This document shows positions 7,293 to 13,555 of a stretch of DNA of 30,659 nt, in pieces. The first letter of the stretch is position 1. Every line of letters begins with the position of its first letter. This DNA comes from a virus, in the IMG/VR virus record IMGVR_UViG_3300007540_000056, positions 1-30,659 of that record. One strand, 5' to 3'. A program made the position numbers and the translations under genes. Below the pieces are notes generated by a model. That model saw only the letters and a program-made list of their open reading frames with translations. It searched no databases and had not been told where the DNA came from.

Positions 7293-7405
7293 GTGGTGTC
7301 CTTCATTCGCAGGTGGTTGTAGAAGACCTGGACGACCGCATCCGGCCAGCGGTCGATGTCGGCGACGTGCAGGCGGTAGGCGACGACGGCGCGCTCGTGG
7401 GTCAT
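7283..7405 (-). CDS. Small hypothetical protein (40 aa)
   Basis: ATG 7405 overlaps the stop of the resolvase-like gene (ATGA), and TAA at 7283 lies within the start of the PP-loop gene. The product begins MTHERAVVAYRLHVADIDRW and ends FYNHLRMKDTTCH. It has no known motif. Its last codons lie in the 21-bp repeat, so its original C-terminus was probably NHLRMKEEV, as preserved at 6436-6471, before the PP-loop gene arrived. Confidence 0.6.
   Translation of the reverse strand: MTHERAVVAYRLHVADIDRWPDAVVQVFYNHLRMKDTTCH
7299..7319 (-). repeat. 21-bp direct repeat, copy 2 (upstream of PP-loop gene)
   Basis: It is identical to 6446-6466, 853 bp away. It lies in the coding end of the 40-residue gene, 7 bases before the PP-loop start codon. 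Confidence 0.9.
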
Positions 7406-7785
7406 GGCCGGTTGTCCGTCGCGTCGGGGGAGTAGCCGGAAGGCATCGGTGATCCCCAGCCCGCGTCCCGCAGCACCTCCACGAACGCGCCGAACCGGAT
7501 CACCACCGGCCAGTCCTCGATCACTGCTGGGCCTTGGCCGTCCAGGCGCAGGACGGCAAACGCGAGGTCGCCGGGGTGGGATCGCTCGGCCTGCTGCTTC
7601 ATCGCCGCAGCGGGATTGAACCCACGCCTTGCCTTGACCTCAATGTCGAGCCCGGGGGCTCCGGTCACGTCGCTGCCTGCGCGACCCGCGCCGGTGGACT
7701 CGGCGTAAGGCCAGCCGTGGGCGGCGAGGTAGTCGGCGACGATGCGCTGGGAGGAGTAGCCACGATGCTTGCGGTGTTGGCTCAT
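7402..7785 (-). CDS. Holliday-junction-resolvase-like PD-(D/E)XK nuclease
   Basis: The product has 127 residues. The core is GRAGSDVTGAPGLDIEVKA (34-52): an acidic residue before APG, then D47 and the ExK pair E49/K51, as in Hjc-like resolvases and small PD-(D/E)XK nucleases. N-terminal RKHRGYSSQRIVADYL forms the leading helix. It probably cuts branched recombination or replication intermediates. ATG 7785 is chosen because ATGA overlaps the GNAT stop. Neighbours are recombination genes, which supports the role. A VRR-type nuclease is an alternative. Confidence 0.7.
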   Translation of the reverse strand: MSQHRKHRGYSSQRIVADYLAAHGWPYAESTGAGRAGSDVTGAPGLDIEVKARRGFNPAAAMKQQAERSHPGDLAFAVLRLDGQGPAVIEDWPVVIRFGAFVEVLRDAGWGSPMPSGYSPDATDNRP

Positions 7786-8375
7786 GACACGGCCTTCCTG
7801 TTGGCCCATGCGAGCTTGGGCAGCGTGGTAGCGGGCAGGAACCCCTCGGGCGTCCCAGTCATGAAGTCGGTGTCGTCATACATGCTGTCCACGCGTAGTT
7901 GCGCCGCTGGCGTGACTGTCGGCGCCAGCATGAGAGCGGAACCAAGGTCCAGTAGCCAAGCGTTGATGAGCCGTCCACGCCGGGAGCCACCGGCTACGGT
8001 GGCAGTGCAGATAAAGCCCATGTCGCGCCAGAAGACATTGGCCTCTAGATCCGCAGCACAGCGCAGCCGGATCTCGCTGGCGTATGGGTGGGCCGCGAGC
8101 AGCCACGACACCAGCGCCACGCCGTACTTCCGGCGCCGTGCGTCGTACTGGATGCAAGCCTGTGGAATACGGACAATGCCGCCGCTGTAGTCCCACATCA
8201 GATAGCCCATGGGATCGCCGTTTAGTACCCCGAGGACGACCGTGGAGCGCGCAAGGCGCTCGTCGATGGCTGGGCGTGGCAGACCACCCACAGACTCCCG
8301 GTTGGACCGCTGTAGGGCCATGACGTAATCGCCGTCCGCATGGGTGGCGCGGCGCACGGTGAAGTCGGTCAACAT
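7782..8375 (-). CDS. GNAT-family N-acetyltransferase
   Basis: The product has 197 residues. VVLGVLNGDPMGYLMWD (about 46-62) gives the β-hairpin of the fold; QACIQYDARRRKYGVALVSWLL (about 73-94) matches the acetyl-CoA binding strand and helix; EANVFWRDMGF (111-121) is the C-terminal GNAT signature. The last 60 residues are outside the fold and unrecognised. The substrate is unknown; phage GNATs can modify host or phage proteins or modified bases. ATG 8375 begins the conserved part; a longer frame would start with TTG inside the palindrome at 8417-8430. It is divergent from the plus-strand operon, so both may be controlled from the same intergenic region. Confidence 0.75.
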   Translation of the reverse strand: MLTDFTVRRATHADGDYVMALQRSNRESVGGLPRPAIDERLARSTVVLGVLNGDPMGYLMWDYSGGIVRIPQACIQYDARRRKYGVALVSWLLAAHPYASEIRLRCAADLEANVFWRDMGFICTATVAGGSRRGRLINAWLLDLGSALMLAPTVTPAAQLRVDSMYDDTDFMTGTPEGFLPATTLPKLAWANRKAVS

Positions 8376-8391
8376 TTCGTCGCCGCAACTG

Positions 8392-8430
8392 TTGACATCC
8401 CGGCTTCCCGTGCTAGGGTGTATATACACC
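8392..8430 (+). promoter_or_regulatory. Plus-strand promoter with palindromic operator
   Basis: TTGACA at 8392-8397 and TAGGGT at 8414-8419 are separated by 16 bases, a good sigma-70/SigA-type promoter. A perfect 14-bp palindrome, GGTGTATATACACC, covers 8417-8430, overlapping the -10 element. It is A/T-rich in a G/C-rich genome. A protein bound there would block the promoter; the ribbon-helix-helix protein encoded by the same operon is an obvious candidate. The minus-strand GNAT gene starts at 8375, so the site may control both directions. Confidence 0.75.
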
Positions 8431-8446
8431 AACTAGGGGAGGCACA

Positions 8447-8677
8447 ATGACCACCACATTCACCACCACCGCAAACGCCTACGACGTCCGCATCGAGTGC
8501 GACGTCTGCCATGACAGCAACAGCGGGAGCGGTGCTAGGGCATGGGCCGGTAGCCATCACCACGTCCCTACCTGCACGGCCACTCAGGACGTCCCTGTCG
8601 GCTATGACGAGACCGTCTTCTGCGTGTGCAATTCCATCCGCGGCCACGCTGGCGCGCATACCTGGATCGAGGCGTAG
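8447..8677 (+). CDS. Small Cys/His-rich hypothetical protein
   Basis: This is the first gene of the plus-strand operon, 76 residues, with a strong GGGGAGG site before ATG 8447. A Thr-rich start (MTTTFTTTANAYDVRIECDVC) is followed by C-x2-C, HHH, a single C, and CVC near the end, suggesting a zinc-binding fold. The family is not recognised. Its place behind an operator-controlled promoter suggests expression at a different time from the minus-strand genes. Confidence 0.75.
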   Translation: MTTTFTTTANAYDVRIECDVCHDSNSGSGARAWAGSHHHVPTCTATQDVPVGYDETVFCVCNSIRGHAGAHTWIEA

Positions 8678-8680
8678 GCC

Positions 8681-8899
8681 ATGACCAACTGGACCCGATA
8701 CACCAAGTCCGCAGCCACCCGCGCCTTCATCGGCGGCAGCCACTACCGGATCGACAAGATTCAGGCCCACTCGGGCACCTACTGGATGCTGTCTGTAGGA
8801 CAGGGCGACCCCATGGCTGGCGTGTTCGGGTGGGCCAACGTGGGCACCTACCCGACCATTTCCGCTGCCCGCAGAGCTGCGCAGGCGCGACATGCCTAA
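8681..8899 (+). CDS. Small hypothetical protein (72 aa)
   Basis: ATG 8681 lies 3 bases after the previous stop. The product is Gly/Tyr/Trp-rich with predicted β-strands (SHYRIDKIQAHSGTYWMLSV) and a final helix AARRAAQARHA. No family is recognised. It overlaps the following RHH gene by 8 bases, so all three plus-strand genes are likely to be translated from one message. Confidence 0.7.
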   Translation: MTNWTRYTKSAATRAFIGGSHYRIDKIQAHSGTYWMLSVGQGDPMAGVFGWANVGTYPTISAARRAAQARHA

Positions 8900-9035
8900 C
8901 CAGCCCAAGACCCCGCTGCGGTCCATACGAGTTGAGGAGGCTCTCTGGGCAGCAGCGCTGGAAAAAGCGCAGGCAGAAAACCGCACGCTGTCGGACGTCG
9001 TGCGCAAAGCCCTAGAGCGGTACGTCAAGCGCTGA
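8892..9035 (+). CDS. Ribbon-helix-helix DNA-binding protein
   Basis: The product has 47 residues. After a short basic lead, LRSIRVEEALWAAA gives the β-strand and first helix, and AENRTLSDVVRKALERYVKR gives the second helix and end of a CopG/Arc-type RHH domain. Such proteins dimerise and bind palindromic DNA through the strand. ATG 8892 lies inside the previous gene. The perfect palindrome at the operon promoter is a plausible autoregulatory site. With no classical repressor seen, this is a candidate lysogeny regulator, which is inference. Confidence 0.8.
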   Translation: MPNQPKTPLRSIRVEEALWAAALEKAQAENRTLSDVVRKALERYVKR

Positions 9036-9050
9036 CCGCACCCCGACATG

Positions 9051-9073
9051 GCCCCGCTACGGCGGGGCTTTGT
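9051..9073 (+). terminator. Intrinsic terminator of the plus-strand operon
   Basis: GCCCCGC at 9051-9057 and GCGGGGC at 9062-9068 form a perfect 7-bp stem with a 4-base loop, followed by TTTGT on the plus strand. It lies 16 bases after the RHH stop codon. Confidence 0.8.
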
Positions 9074-9084
9074 CATTGCTGGCA

Positions 9085-9210
9085 TCACACCGCCCCGCTT
9101 TCAAAGCACAGCGGATGAACCCAGCCGAACTCACCTAGGGCGATGTCGTCGCCCACGCGGATGGTCAACCCGCAGCGGTAGCACTCCAGTTCCACGGTCG
9201 CGGTCAGCAC
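9085..9210 (-). CDS. Small zinc-ribbon-like protein (41 aa)
   Basis: The product has a CYRC pair (MLTATVELECYRCGLTIRVG) and a later H-x3-C (VHPLCFE), the spacing of a small zinc finger. The GTG 9210 start follows GAGGAGCGG and overlaps the preceding stop by 7 bases. It is the last minus-strand gene before the converging plus-strand terminator. The function is unknown; many actinophages carry such tiny zinc proteins. Confidence 0.65.
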   Translation of the reverse strand: MLTATVELECYRCGLTIRVGDDIALGEFGWVHPLCFESGAV

Positions 9211-9380
9211 GCCCGCTCCTCTAGGCGGCGATCAACCGCAAGCTCTTCGGCGATCTCACGCTCAGCGGCGATGGCCTCGGCGTCCACGCAGGAGAAGTGG
9301 TAGTGCCCGTAGCCGGTGCGCTCGTCATCCTCGCCGGGGCCGATCAGGTAGCCGCAGGCGCGGCACTTGTTCATCCACAT
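9204..9380 (-). CDS. Small zinc-ribbon-like protein (58 aa)
   Basis: The start MWMNKCRACGYLIGPGEDD gives a C-x2-C pair, and GHYHFSC gives the second pair, followed by a long acidic helix (EAIAAEREIAEELAVDRR). ATG 9380 shares one base with the previous stop (TGATG), which fixes the start. The architecture matches the 41-residue neighbour and suggests related zinc proteins. The function is unknown. Confidence 0.7.
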   Translation of the reverse strand: MWMNKCRACGYLIGPGEDDERTGYGHYHFSCVDAEAIAAEREIAEELAVDRRLEERAC

Positions 9381-9847
9381 CAGCGCACCGCCAGACGGTC
9401 GCAAGCGTCGCCGTTGCGCCAGTGAGCCCAGCCGCCTTCGGTGACCGACTGGATAAAGGCCATGTCCTGGAAGTGGCCGTCCCAGCGGTAGATCGGGGTG
9501 CGGGCCAGGTACAGGCGCACGCGGTGCGCGTCGGCCTTGGGGATGCCGACAGCGCGCAGACGCTTGAACACCAGCCACGCGCCGCCGTCACGCCAACCGG
9601 ACGCATCGAGCATCTGCCAGCGTCCAGATGCCGAGGACGAGGAGCTGCGGGCTGCCTCGCGGGACTGCTTGTTGCCCAGCACGCCACCGCTTTCGCGGCG
9701 CAGAACGCAGGTGGCAAATGCTTTCCAGCGCACAGGGACAGTCGAGGCTTCCCTCGTCACCGAGCCGCTGCGGCTGGGACGCTCTAGGTCAATCTGTCGG
9801 TCATCGGCGGCCAGCTCTACGGCTGCGCCGATCAGGGTGTCGATCAT
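9380..9847 (-). CDS. Transglycosylase/Rpf-like cell-wall hydrolase
   Basis: The product has 155 residues. WKAFATCVLRRESGG (41-55) and SSASGRWQMLD (71-81) match the actinobacterial lysozyme-like transglycosylase pattern, with E52 as the likely catalytic glutamate. A C-terminal segment with TPIYRWDGHFQDMAF and GGWAHWRNGD fits the same family. It would cut the glycan strand of peptidoglycan. There is no signal peptide; the frame upstream has no conserved sequence and ATG 9847 follows AAGAAGG. Two small membrane proteins lie directly upstream in the operon. It could be a second lysin or an entry enzyme. Confidence 0.7.
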   Translation of the reverse strand: MIDTLIGAAVELAADDRQIDLERPSRSGSVTREASTVPVRWKAFATCVLRRESGGVLGNKQSREAARSSSSSASGRWQMLDASGWRDGGAWLVFKRLRAVGIPKADAHRVRLYLARTPIYRWDGHFQDMAFIQSVTEGGWAHWRNGDACDRLAVR

Positions 9848-10026
9848 TACTCGGGCCTTCTTTCGTCGGCGCGCAGGTAGCGGCTTTCCTGGTAGGCGGC
9901 GACCCATCGGTCGGCGGCCTCGGCGTCGCGCTTGCGCTCGCGGGCGTCCAGCACCAGCCAGTAGGTGCCGTAGGCGGCGAAGCCCGCCAGCGCGATGCCC
10001 ACGGCGGCGATGAGGGCGGGAATCAC
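9847..10026 (-). CDS. Small membrane protein (59 aa)
   Basis: The product begins MIPALIAAVGIALAGF, with one membrane segment at about residues 3-26, then a strongly charged helix (DARERKRDAEAADRW) that would stay in the cytoplasm or periplasmic side. GTG 10026 overlaps the previous stop (GTGA), and TAA overlaps the next ATG (TAATG). It could be a holin-like or spanin-like accessory for the hydrolase that follows, but no motif proves this. Confidence 0.65.
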   Translation of the reverse strand: MIPALIAAVGIALAGFAAYGTYWLVLDARERKRDAEAADRWVAAYQESRYLRADERRPE

Positions 10027-10211
10027 TGGTCGCCCTTGGCGGGGTGGCGCAGCAGAGCCTGATCAAGCAGGGCGTCCAGCAGGTCGCTGTCGGCTCGGGC
10101 GTCCTCCAACTCCTGACGCAGCCCCCGCACGATGCGGTCGTAGGTCAGGACGGTGGCCATGAGCAGCACGGCCGAGGAGATGGACAGCAGCAGCAGGGTG
10201 TAGTCGGTCAT
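10023..10211 (-). CDS. Small membrane protein (62 aa)
   Basis: One N-terminal membrane segment (about residues 5-24, LLLLSISSAVLLMATVL) is followed by a charged helix (DRIVRGLRQELEDARADSD) with coiled-coil character. ATG 10211 has a GGAGG site only a few bases after the terminator hairpin at 10222-10269. It is the first gene of the short run to 9085. A lysis accessory or membrane anchor is possible; the family is not recognised. Confidence 0.65.
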   Translation of the reverse strand: MTDYTLLLLSISSAVLLMATVLTYDRIVRGLRQELEDARADSDLLDALLDQALLRHPAKGDQ

Positions 10212-10221
10212 GACGTCCTCC

Positions 10222-10269
10222 AATAAGAGAAAGCCCCCGCACCAGCCGGGGGAGGGCTGATGCGGGGGC
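10222..10269 (-). terminator. Strong intrinsic terminator before the small membrane genes
   Basis: On the minus strand GCCCCCGCA and TGCGGGGGC pair perfectly, extended inward by CAGCC/GGCTG with one mismatch, around a C-rich loop. TTTCTCTTATT follows, and then the GGAGG ribosome binding site of the next gene. The terminator therefore separates the att/int region from the genes to the left. Confidence 0.8.
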
Positions 10270-10503
10270 GTGCTGGGGCGAACGGGAGACAGCACCCAGC
10301 GAGGGAATAAACGGTCAATGACTGCGCCGAATATTGAAAAACGGCGGTGGGATGTGTATCAATAGTCACGAACGGCCTCCGGCTGTTTGGCCGGTCGAAC
10401 CGCTAAGGCGTTCGGGGTTAGGTGCCCCGGGTGGGATTCGAACCCACACTGGACGGTGTTAGCGATCCGACCGGCGATCTTCTGACAAGTTTGGAGACTA
10501 GTC
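10270..10503. other. Non-coding attachment-site region upstream of integrase
   Basis: These 234 bases carry no gene. They hold the attP candidate, a G/C-rich inverted repeat (CGGCC/GGCCG near 10375-10395), and several AACGG-containing motifs (near 10280, 10310, 10340 and 10372) that could be integrase or excise arm sites. The spacing is irregular, so the arm-site idea is tentative. A GGAG site precedes the integrase ATG at 10504. Confidence 0.55.
10421..10458 (-). other. attP: attP core: 3' end of a tRNA gene
   Basis: The minus strand reads the T-arm and acceptor end of a tRNA: GTGGGTTCGAATCCCAC (stem, TTCGAAT loop, stem), then CCGGGGCACC. A matching GCCCCGG acceptor 5' strand is absent upstream, so the tRNA is only a 3' fragment. 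It lies 46 bases from the start of a tyrosine integrase, the standard arrangement in which the phage supplies the missing 3' end of the host tRNA. The bases before the T-arm would suit a tRNA with a variable arm, possibly tRNA-Leu, but this is a guess. Confidence 0.8.
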
Positions 10504-11466
10504 ATGTCCGGTCAGCTAATGCTGTATTCGCAAAATAAAGCTTCGGGCGTGTCGGGCCATGTCTACGACATACCCCCTGCCAATTATTCGCCAGTAGTTC
10601 AGGATTGCTTCAATGTAACGAGAGGGAGCAATGACCAGCAGAAGCCCACAGCACGGGTGAGCAGACGACGCAAGGCACCAGCACCAGCAACACCGTGGGA
10701 GGGGGAATACCTGTCGTGGATGGCAGCCGAGGGCATCGCCGTCGAGACCATGCGCCAGCGGATCTACCTGCTGCGCGGACTCGGCAAGCATCCCGAGGAC
10801 GTGAGGGTGAGCGACATCGTGGAGGTACTCAACTCCCGCAACTTGTCGCAGCACTCCAAGGCGGCCTACATCACGGTCTACAAGACGGTGTTCGCGGATC
10901 TGCTGCGCATGGGGATGGTGCAGGCCGACCCGACCGCGATGCTGCGCACGCCAAAGACACCACGGCGCTCACCTAGGCCGCTGTCGTCCGAGCAGTTGGC
11001 GCGGCTAGAGACACTCTCCATTCACCGACCGGAACACGCCTGGACGATCCTTGGGGCCTACGCAGGGCTGCGCGTCGGGGAGGTCTGCTCCATCACCGGG
11101 CGGGCTCTCCAGTACCGCAGCAGCGGGGCCGTCCTGTGCATCACCGGCAAGGGAGGGCTGACCGCCGACATCCCCGCGCACCCCAAGGTGCTGGAGGTGA
11201 TGAAGCCCCACGAGGGGAACCCCGAGGCGATCTGGCCGATGTGGCCGCAGAGCATGAACCGCGCTTGGCAGAAGGCCGCGAAGTGGGTGGGGGTAGAGGA
11301 TGTCGTCTTCCACCAGCTCCGGCACTCGTTCGCCACGCGGTTGACGCGAGCGGGCGTGGACCTGCTGGTCATCGCGGACCTTTGCCGGCACTCGTCGGTG
11401 GCGACCACGCAGCGCTACGCCAAGGTGGCCGACGATGCGCCCTTTGAGGCGGTCGTCGGGCTCTAG
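10504..11466 (+). CDS. int: Tyrosine integrase
   Basis: The product has 320 residues. The catalytic set is complete: R190 (YAGLRVGEV), K216 (ITGKGGL), H270-x2-R273 (HQLRHSFAT), H296 (CRHSS) and Y305 (TTQRYAKV). Residues 63-145 form the SAM-like core-binding domain; the first 60 residues are basic and probably contact arm sites. ATG 10504 has GGAG upstream and follows the tRNA-like attP closely. The gene ends at 11466, where TAG overlaps the TAG of the converging minus-strand gene in a shared CTAG. It shows the phage is temperate. Confidence 0.95.
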   Translation: MSGQLMLYSQNKASGVSGHVYDIPPANYSPVVQDCFNVTRGSNDQQKPTARVSRRRKAPAPATPWEGEYLSWMAAEGIAVETMRQRIYLLRGLGKHPEDVRVSDIVEVLNSRNLSQHSKAAYITVYKTVFADLLRMGMVQADPTAMLRTPKTPRRSPRPLSSEQLARLETLSIHRPEHAWTILGAYAGLRVGEVCSITGRALQYRSSGAVLCITGKGGLTADIPAHPKVLEVMKPHEGNPEAIWPMWPQSMNRAWQKAAKWVGVEDVVFHQLRHSFATRLTRAGVDLLVIADLCRHSSVATTQRYAKVADDAPFEAVVGL

Positions 11467-11675
11467 TCCTCGTCCTCGTAGGTGTAGTCAGCCATGTCGT
11501 CGGGCAGGCGCTCCAGATGGGCAGTGAAGCCCATTTGGGCGGCCTGCTCGGCCTCGGGGGCCAACGTGGCGGCAATCCCTGCACAGTCCATCAGCAGGGC
11601 GCGGACGTGCTTGCGCTCCAGGTCCATGCCTTCCACGGTGACGACGACATCGCCCACCTTGATGACGACCCTCAC
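11463..11675 (-). CDS. Small hypothetical protein (70 aa)
   Basis: The product begins MRVVIKVGDVVVTVEGMDL, a β-strand-rich lead, followed by a helix and an acidic C-terminus DYTYEDED. GTG 11675 overlaps the stop of the next-upstream gene (GTGA), which sets the start. Its stop shares CTAG with the integrase stop on the other strand. No family is recognised. Confidence 0.65.
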   Translation of the reverse strand: MRVVIKVGDVVVTVEGMDLERKHVRALLMDCAGIAATLAPEAEQAAQMGFTAHLERLPDDMADYTYEDED

Positions 11676-11896
11676 CGCACGCGCCGCATGATCTCGGCGT
11701 ATCCGATGGCGTCGGTGATGTTGTCGTCGTGGAACGGGTCGAGCTTGGCGCGGGCGATCTTGAGCAGCACCATCATGGCCGCGACATCGTGGCCCGTCAG
11801 GGTGGTGTCCAAGTAGGCGCTCCAAAGCCCCGCGATGCGGTCGTGGTTCGGCCTCGGGTCGCCGTAGTGCCGGGCGCGCTCGTTGATGATGTCCAC
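11672..11896 (-). CDS. DUF6378-like small phage protein
   Basis: The product has 74 residues with the pattern R-x-HYGDPRPNHDRIAGLWSAYL, then HDVAAMMVLLKIAR and DNITDAIGYA. This arrangement is widespread in phages and I believe it is the one listed as DUF6378; no biochemical role is known. The helical, Asp/His-bearing layout is reminiscent of all-alpha nucleotide hydrolases, which is only a suggestion. GTG 11896 follows AGGAAGG. Confidence 0.75.
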   Translation of the reverse strand: MDIINERARHYGDPRPNHDRIAGLWSAYLDTTLTGHDVAAMMVLLKIARAKLDPFHDDNITDAIGYAEIMRRVR

Positions 11897-11897
11897 G

Positions 11898-12656
11898 CTA
11901 AGCCTTCCTTGTCTCGCCGTTGGTCATCATCCGGTTGTAGGCACCGCAGTCGCACAGCAGCCGCAGGTAGGCGCTGGCCTTGGTCCGCACGATCCCGTCA
12001 GGGGTCAAGGAGCGCGACCCGCAGGCGTAGCAGACCTTCATATCGCCGGTGAACAGACCCGCGTGAGGCAGGCGCAGCCACTGATGGAGGTACACATAGA
12101 GATCCTCGGTGACCTGCACGTCCTGCCGGTTGTAGGTCTGCATCGTCGCCCACGCCTTGGGATCTCCGGCGAGGACTCCACGCCAGGTGGCGAAGCCGCC
12201 GGGGTCGTCCTTGGAGTCAAGGCCAAGGGAATCCAGCACCGCGCCGAGCTTGTTGGACATGAAGCGGAAGTGCTTGCGGACCTCGGTCAGCAGGTCCACG
12301 TTCACCCACGGCGAGGGCGGGCCGTAGCCCAGTTCCACCATCTCGCGCTGCATGTGCGGGATATCGAACCGGACGTGGTTGTATCCCACCACCACGTCGG
12401 CCTCATCCAGCAGCCGCCACGCCGCCTCCACCATGCGCTCGCGGCCCTTGCGCTCGTTGAAGAACATCACCTCGTCATCGTCGAGCCACTTGGCGGCGAA
12501 GCACAGCATCCGCGTGGGCTCAATGATCTGGTTGGGGGAGATGTAGTCAGGGCGCAGGGAGAAGGTGAAGACCTGCGCGGGACTGGTTTCGATGTCGAGC
12601 GTAAGAACCTTGGCGGGCTGCGGCTTGAGCGCGGCCAGCCTGTCGGAGAGCATCAT
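11898..12656 (-). CDS. DnaQ-like 3'-5' exonuclease with zinc ribbon
   Basis: The product has 252 residues. RNase H-fold exonuclease motifs are clear: TLDIETSP (Exo I, D21/E23), GYNHVRFD (Exo II, N93 and D98) and YNRQDV (Exo III, Y175 and D179). A C-terminal zinc ribbon has CYAC (209-212) and CDC (235-237). It would degrade single strands or act in repair or recombination; similar proteins are common in actinophages. ATG 12656 is preferred because ATGA overlaps the upstream stop; ATG 12668 would add four residues. Confidence 0.8.
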   Translation of the reverse strand: MMLSDRLAALKPQPAKVLTLDIETSPAQVFTFSLRPDYISPNQIIEPTRMLCFAAKWLDDDEVMFFNERKGRERMVEAAWRLLDEADVVVGYNHVRFDIPHMQREMVELGYGPPSPWVNVDLLTEVRKHFRFMSNKLGAVLDSLGLDSKDDPGGFATWRGVLAGDPKAWATMQTYNRQDVQVTEDLYVYLHQWLRLPHAGLFTGDMKVCYACGSRSLTPDGIVRTKASAYLRLLCDCGAYNRMMTNGETRKA

Positions 12657-12892
12657 GTCTGCTGACATTCCTGGCGGCGATGCCTGCTGACGGTGATGGC
12701 CAAGAAGACGTGACCCTCCGAGCGCAGCGCCCGAGCTATCCCGGCGTGAGTAAAGGACTCGTCATCAAGGGCTACTTGGAGGGCGTCGCGGTCAGCGTCA
12801 GGCAGGGATTCCAGCAGCAGGCACATAGTGCATCGAGGACCCTTCTGCTGTCGTGCTAACCGCTCGTGCTGGAGCGCGTGCGACAGGCTCAT
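12653..12892 (-). CDS. Small DNA-binding-like protein (79 aa)
   Basis: The product has a CTMC pair (21-24), then ESLPDADRDALQVALDD, and a recognition-helix-like segment FTHAGIARALRSEGH with a final RHRRQEC. This fits the small helix-turn-helix proteins found in many actinophages, with Cys possibly binding zinc. The start lies four bases after the amidase stop; the stop overlaps the exonuclease start. Its role is probably regulatory. Confidence 0.65.
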   Translation of the reverse strand: MSLSHALQHERLARQQKGPRCTMCLLLESLPDADRDALQVALDDESFTHAGIARALRSEGHVFLAITVSRHRRQECQQT

Positions 12893-12895
12893 GGG

Positions 12896-13555
12896 CTATC
12901 CCTTCGGATGCTGGCCTTTAGGGTGGTCCTTGACGTACCGACGCACCTGCACCTCGGCCACCTCGGGGTCTTTGCGGTACTTGACCGCGAGGGCGATCAC
13001 GTCACGCCACCATCCGAGGTCCTGCTGTGTGTCGACCTTGCGGGGCGTCCAGTCGCGGTGACGGATGACCCGCCCCACCTTGAACAGCCCGAGCCCTGGC
13101 CGCATCGCGTCCAGCAGCGCGGTACACAGCAGCGCGGTGGACACCACCTGATCGGCGGTCATGCCTTGGGCGCTGCCGTCGATCCGCGGGGAGGTTCCCA
13201 AGGATTCGATCTCGATGCCGTAGGTGCGGGAGTTGCCGGAATCCTTGGGGATGACCACCGACTTGGTGATGCGCCACGGACCGCCCTTGCCTGCGTGGTA
13301 CGCGCCAGAGCCTGAGCAGACCTGAACAGTGCCGTCCCGCTGGACGAGGAAGTGAGCTGCCCGCACAGGTGCGTAGGGATTGGTGAAGCAGATGTAGTTC
13401 AGGGAGTCCCGGCCAGCGGTGTGGTGCAGGACGATGCCCTGCATGTCGTTGACCCGATAGGGATTGACTGCCGGGGAGTCCCAGCCCGTGACCAGCGTGT
13501 AGTTGACGCCGTACTTGTCAAGGCGTCGGCGCAGCCTGCCCGTCCCGACCTTCAC
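12896..13555 (-). CDS. lysA: N-acetylmuramoyl-L-alanine amidase, endolysin
   Basis: The product has 219 residues with an Amidase_2/PGRP fold: IVLHHTAG (41-48, zinc ligand H44 or H45), AYHAGKGG (85-92), YGIEIES (112-118) and RHRDWTPRKVD (165-175, ligands H166 and D175). It cuts the bond between MurNAc and the stem peptide. The basic C-terminus (KDHPKGQHPKG) may bind the wall. There is no signal peptide, so it depends on the holin encoded immediately upstream. GTG 13555 overlaps the holin stop (GTGA). Confidence 0.9.
   Translation of the reverse strand: MKVGTGRLRRRLDKYGVNYTLVTGWDSPAVNPYRVNDMQGIVLHHTAGRDSLNYICFTNPYAPVRAAHFLVQRDGTVQVCSGSGAYHAGKGGPWRITKSVVIPKDSGNSRTYGIEIESLGTSPRIDGSAQGMTADQVVSTALLCTALLDAMRPGLGLFKVGRVIRHRDWTPRKVDTQQDLGWWRDVIALAVKYRKDPEVAEVQVRRYVKDHPKGQHPKG

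Noticed and set aside
10421-10500. Functional phage tRNA gene
   Set aside because: Only the T-arm and acceptor 3' strand are present; no matching GCCCCGG acceptor 5' strand or cloverleaf lies upstream, so it is an att core rather than a tRNA.
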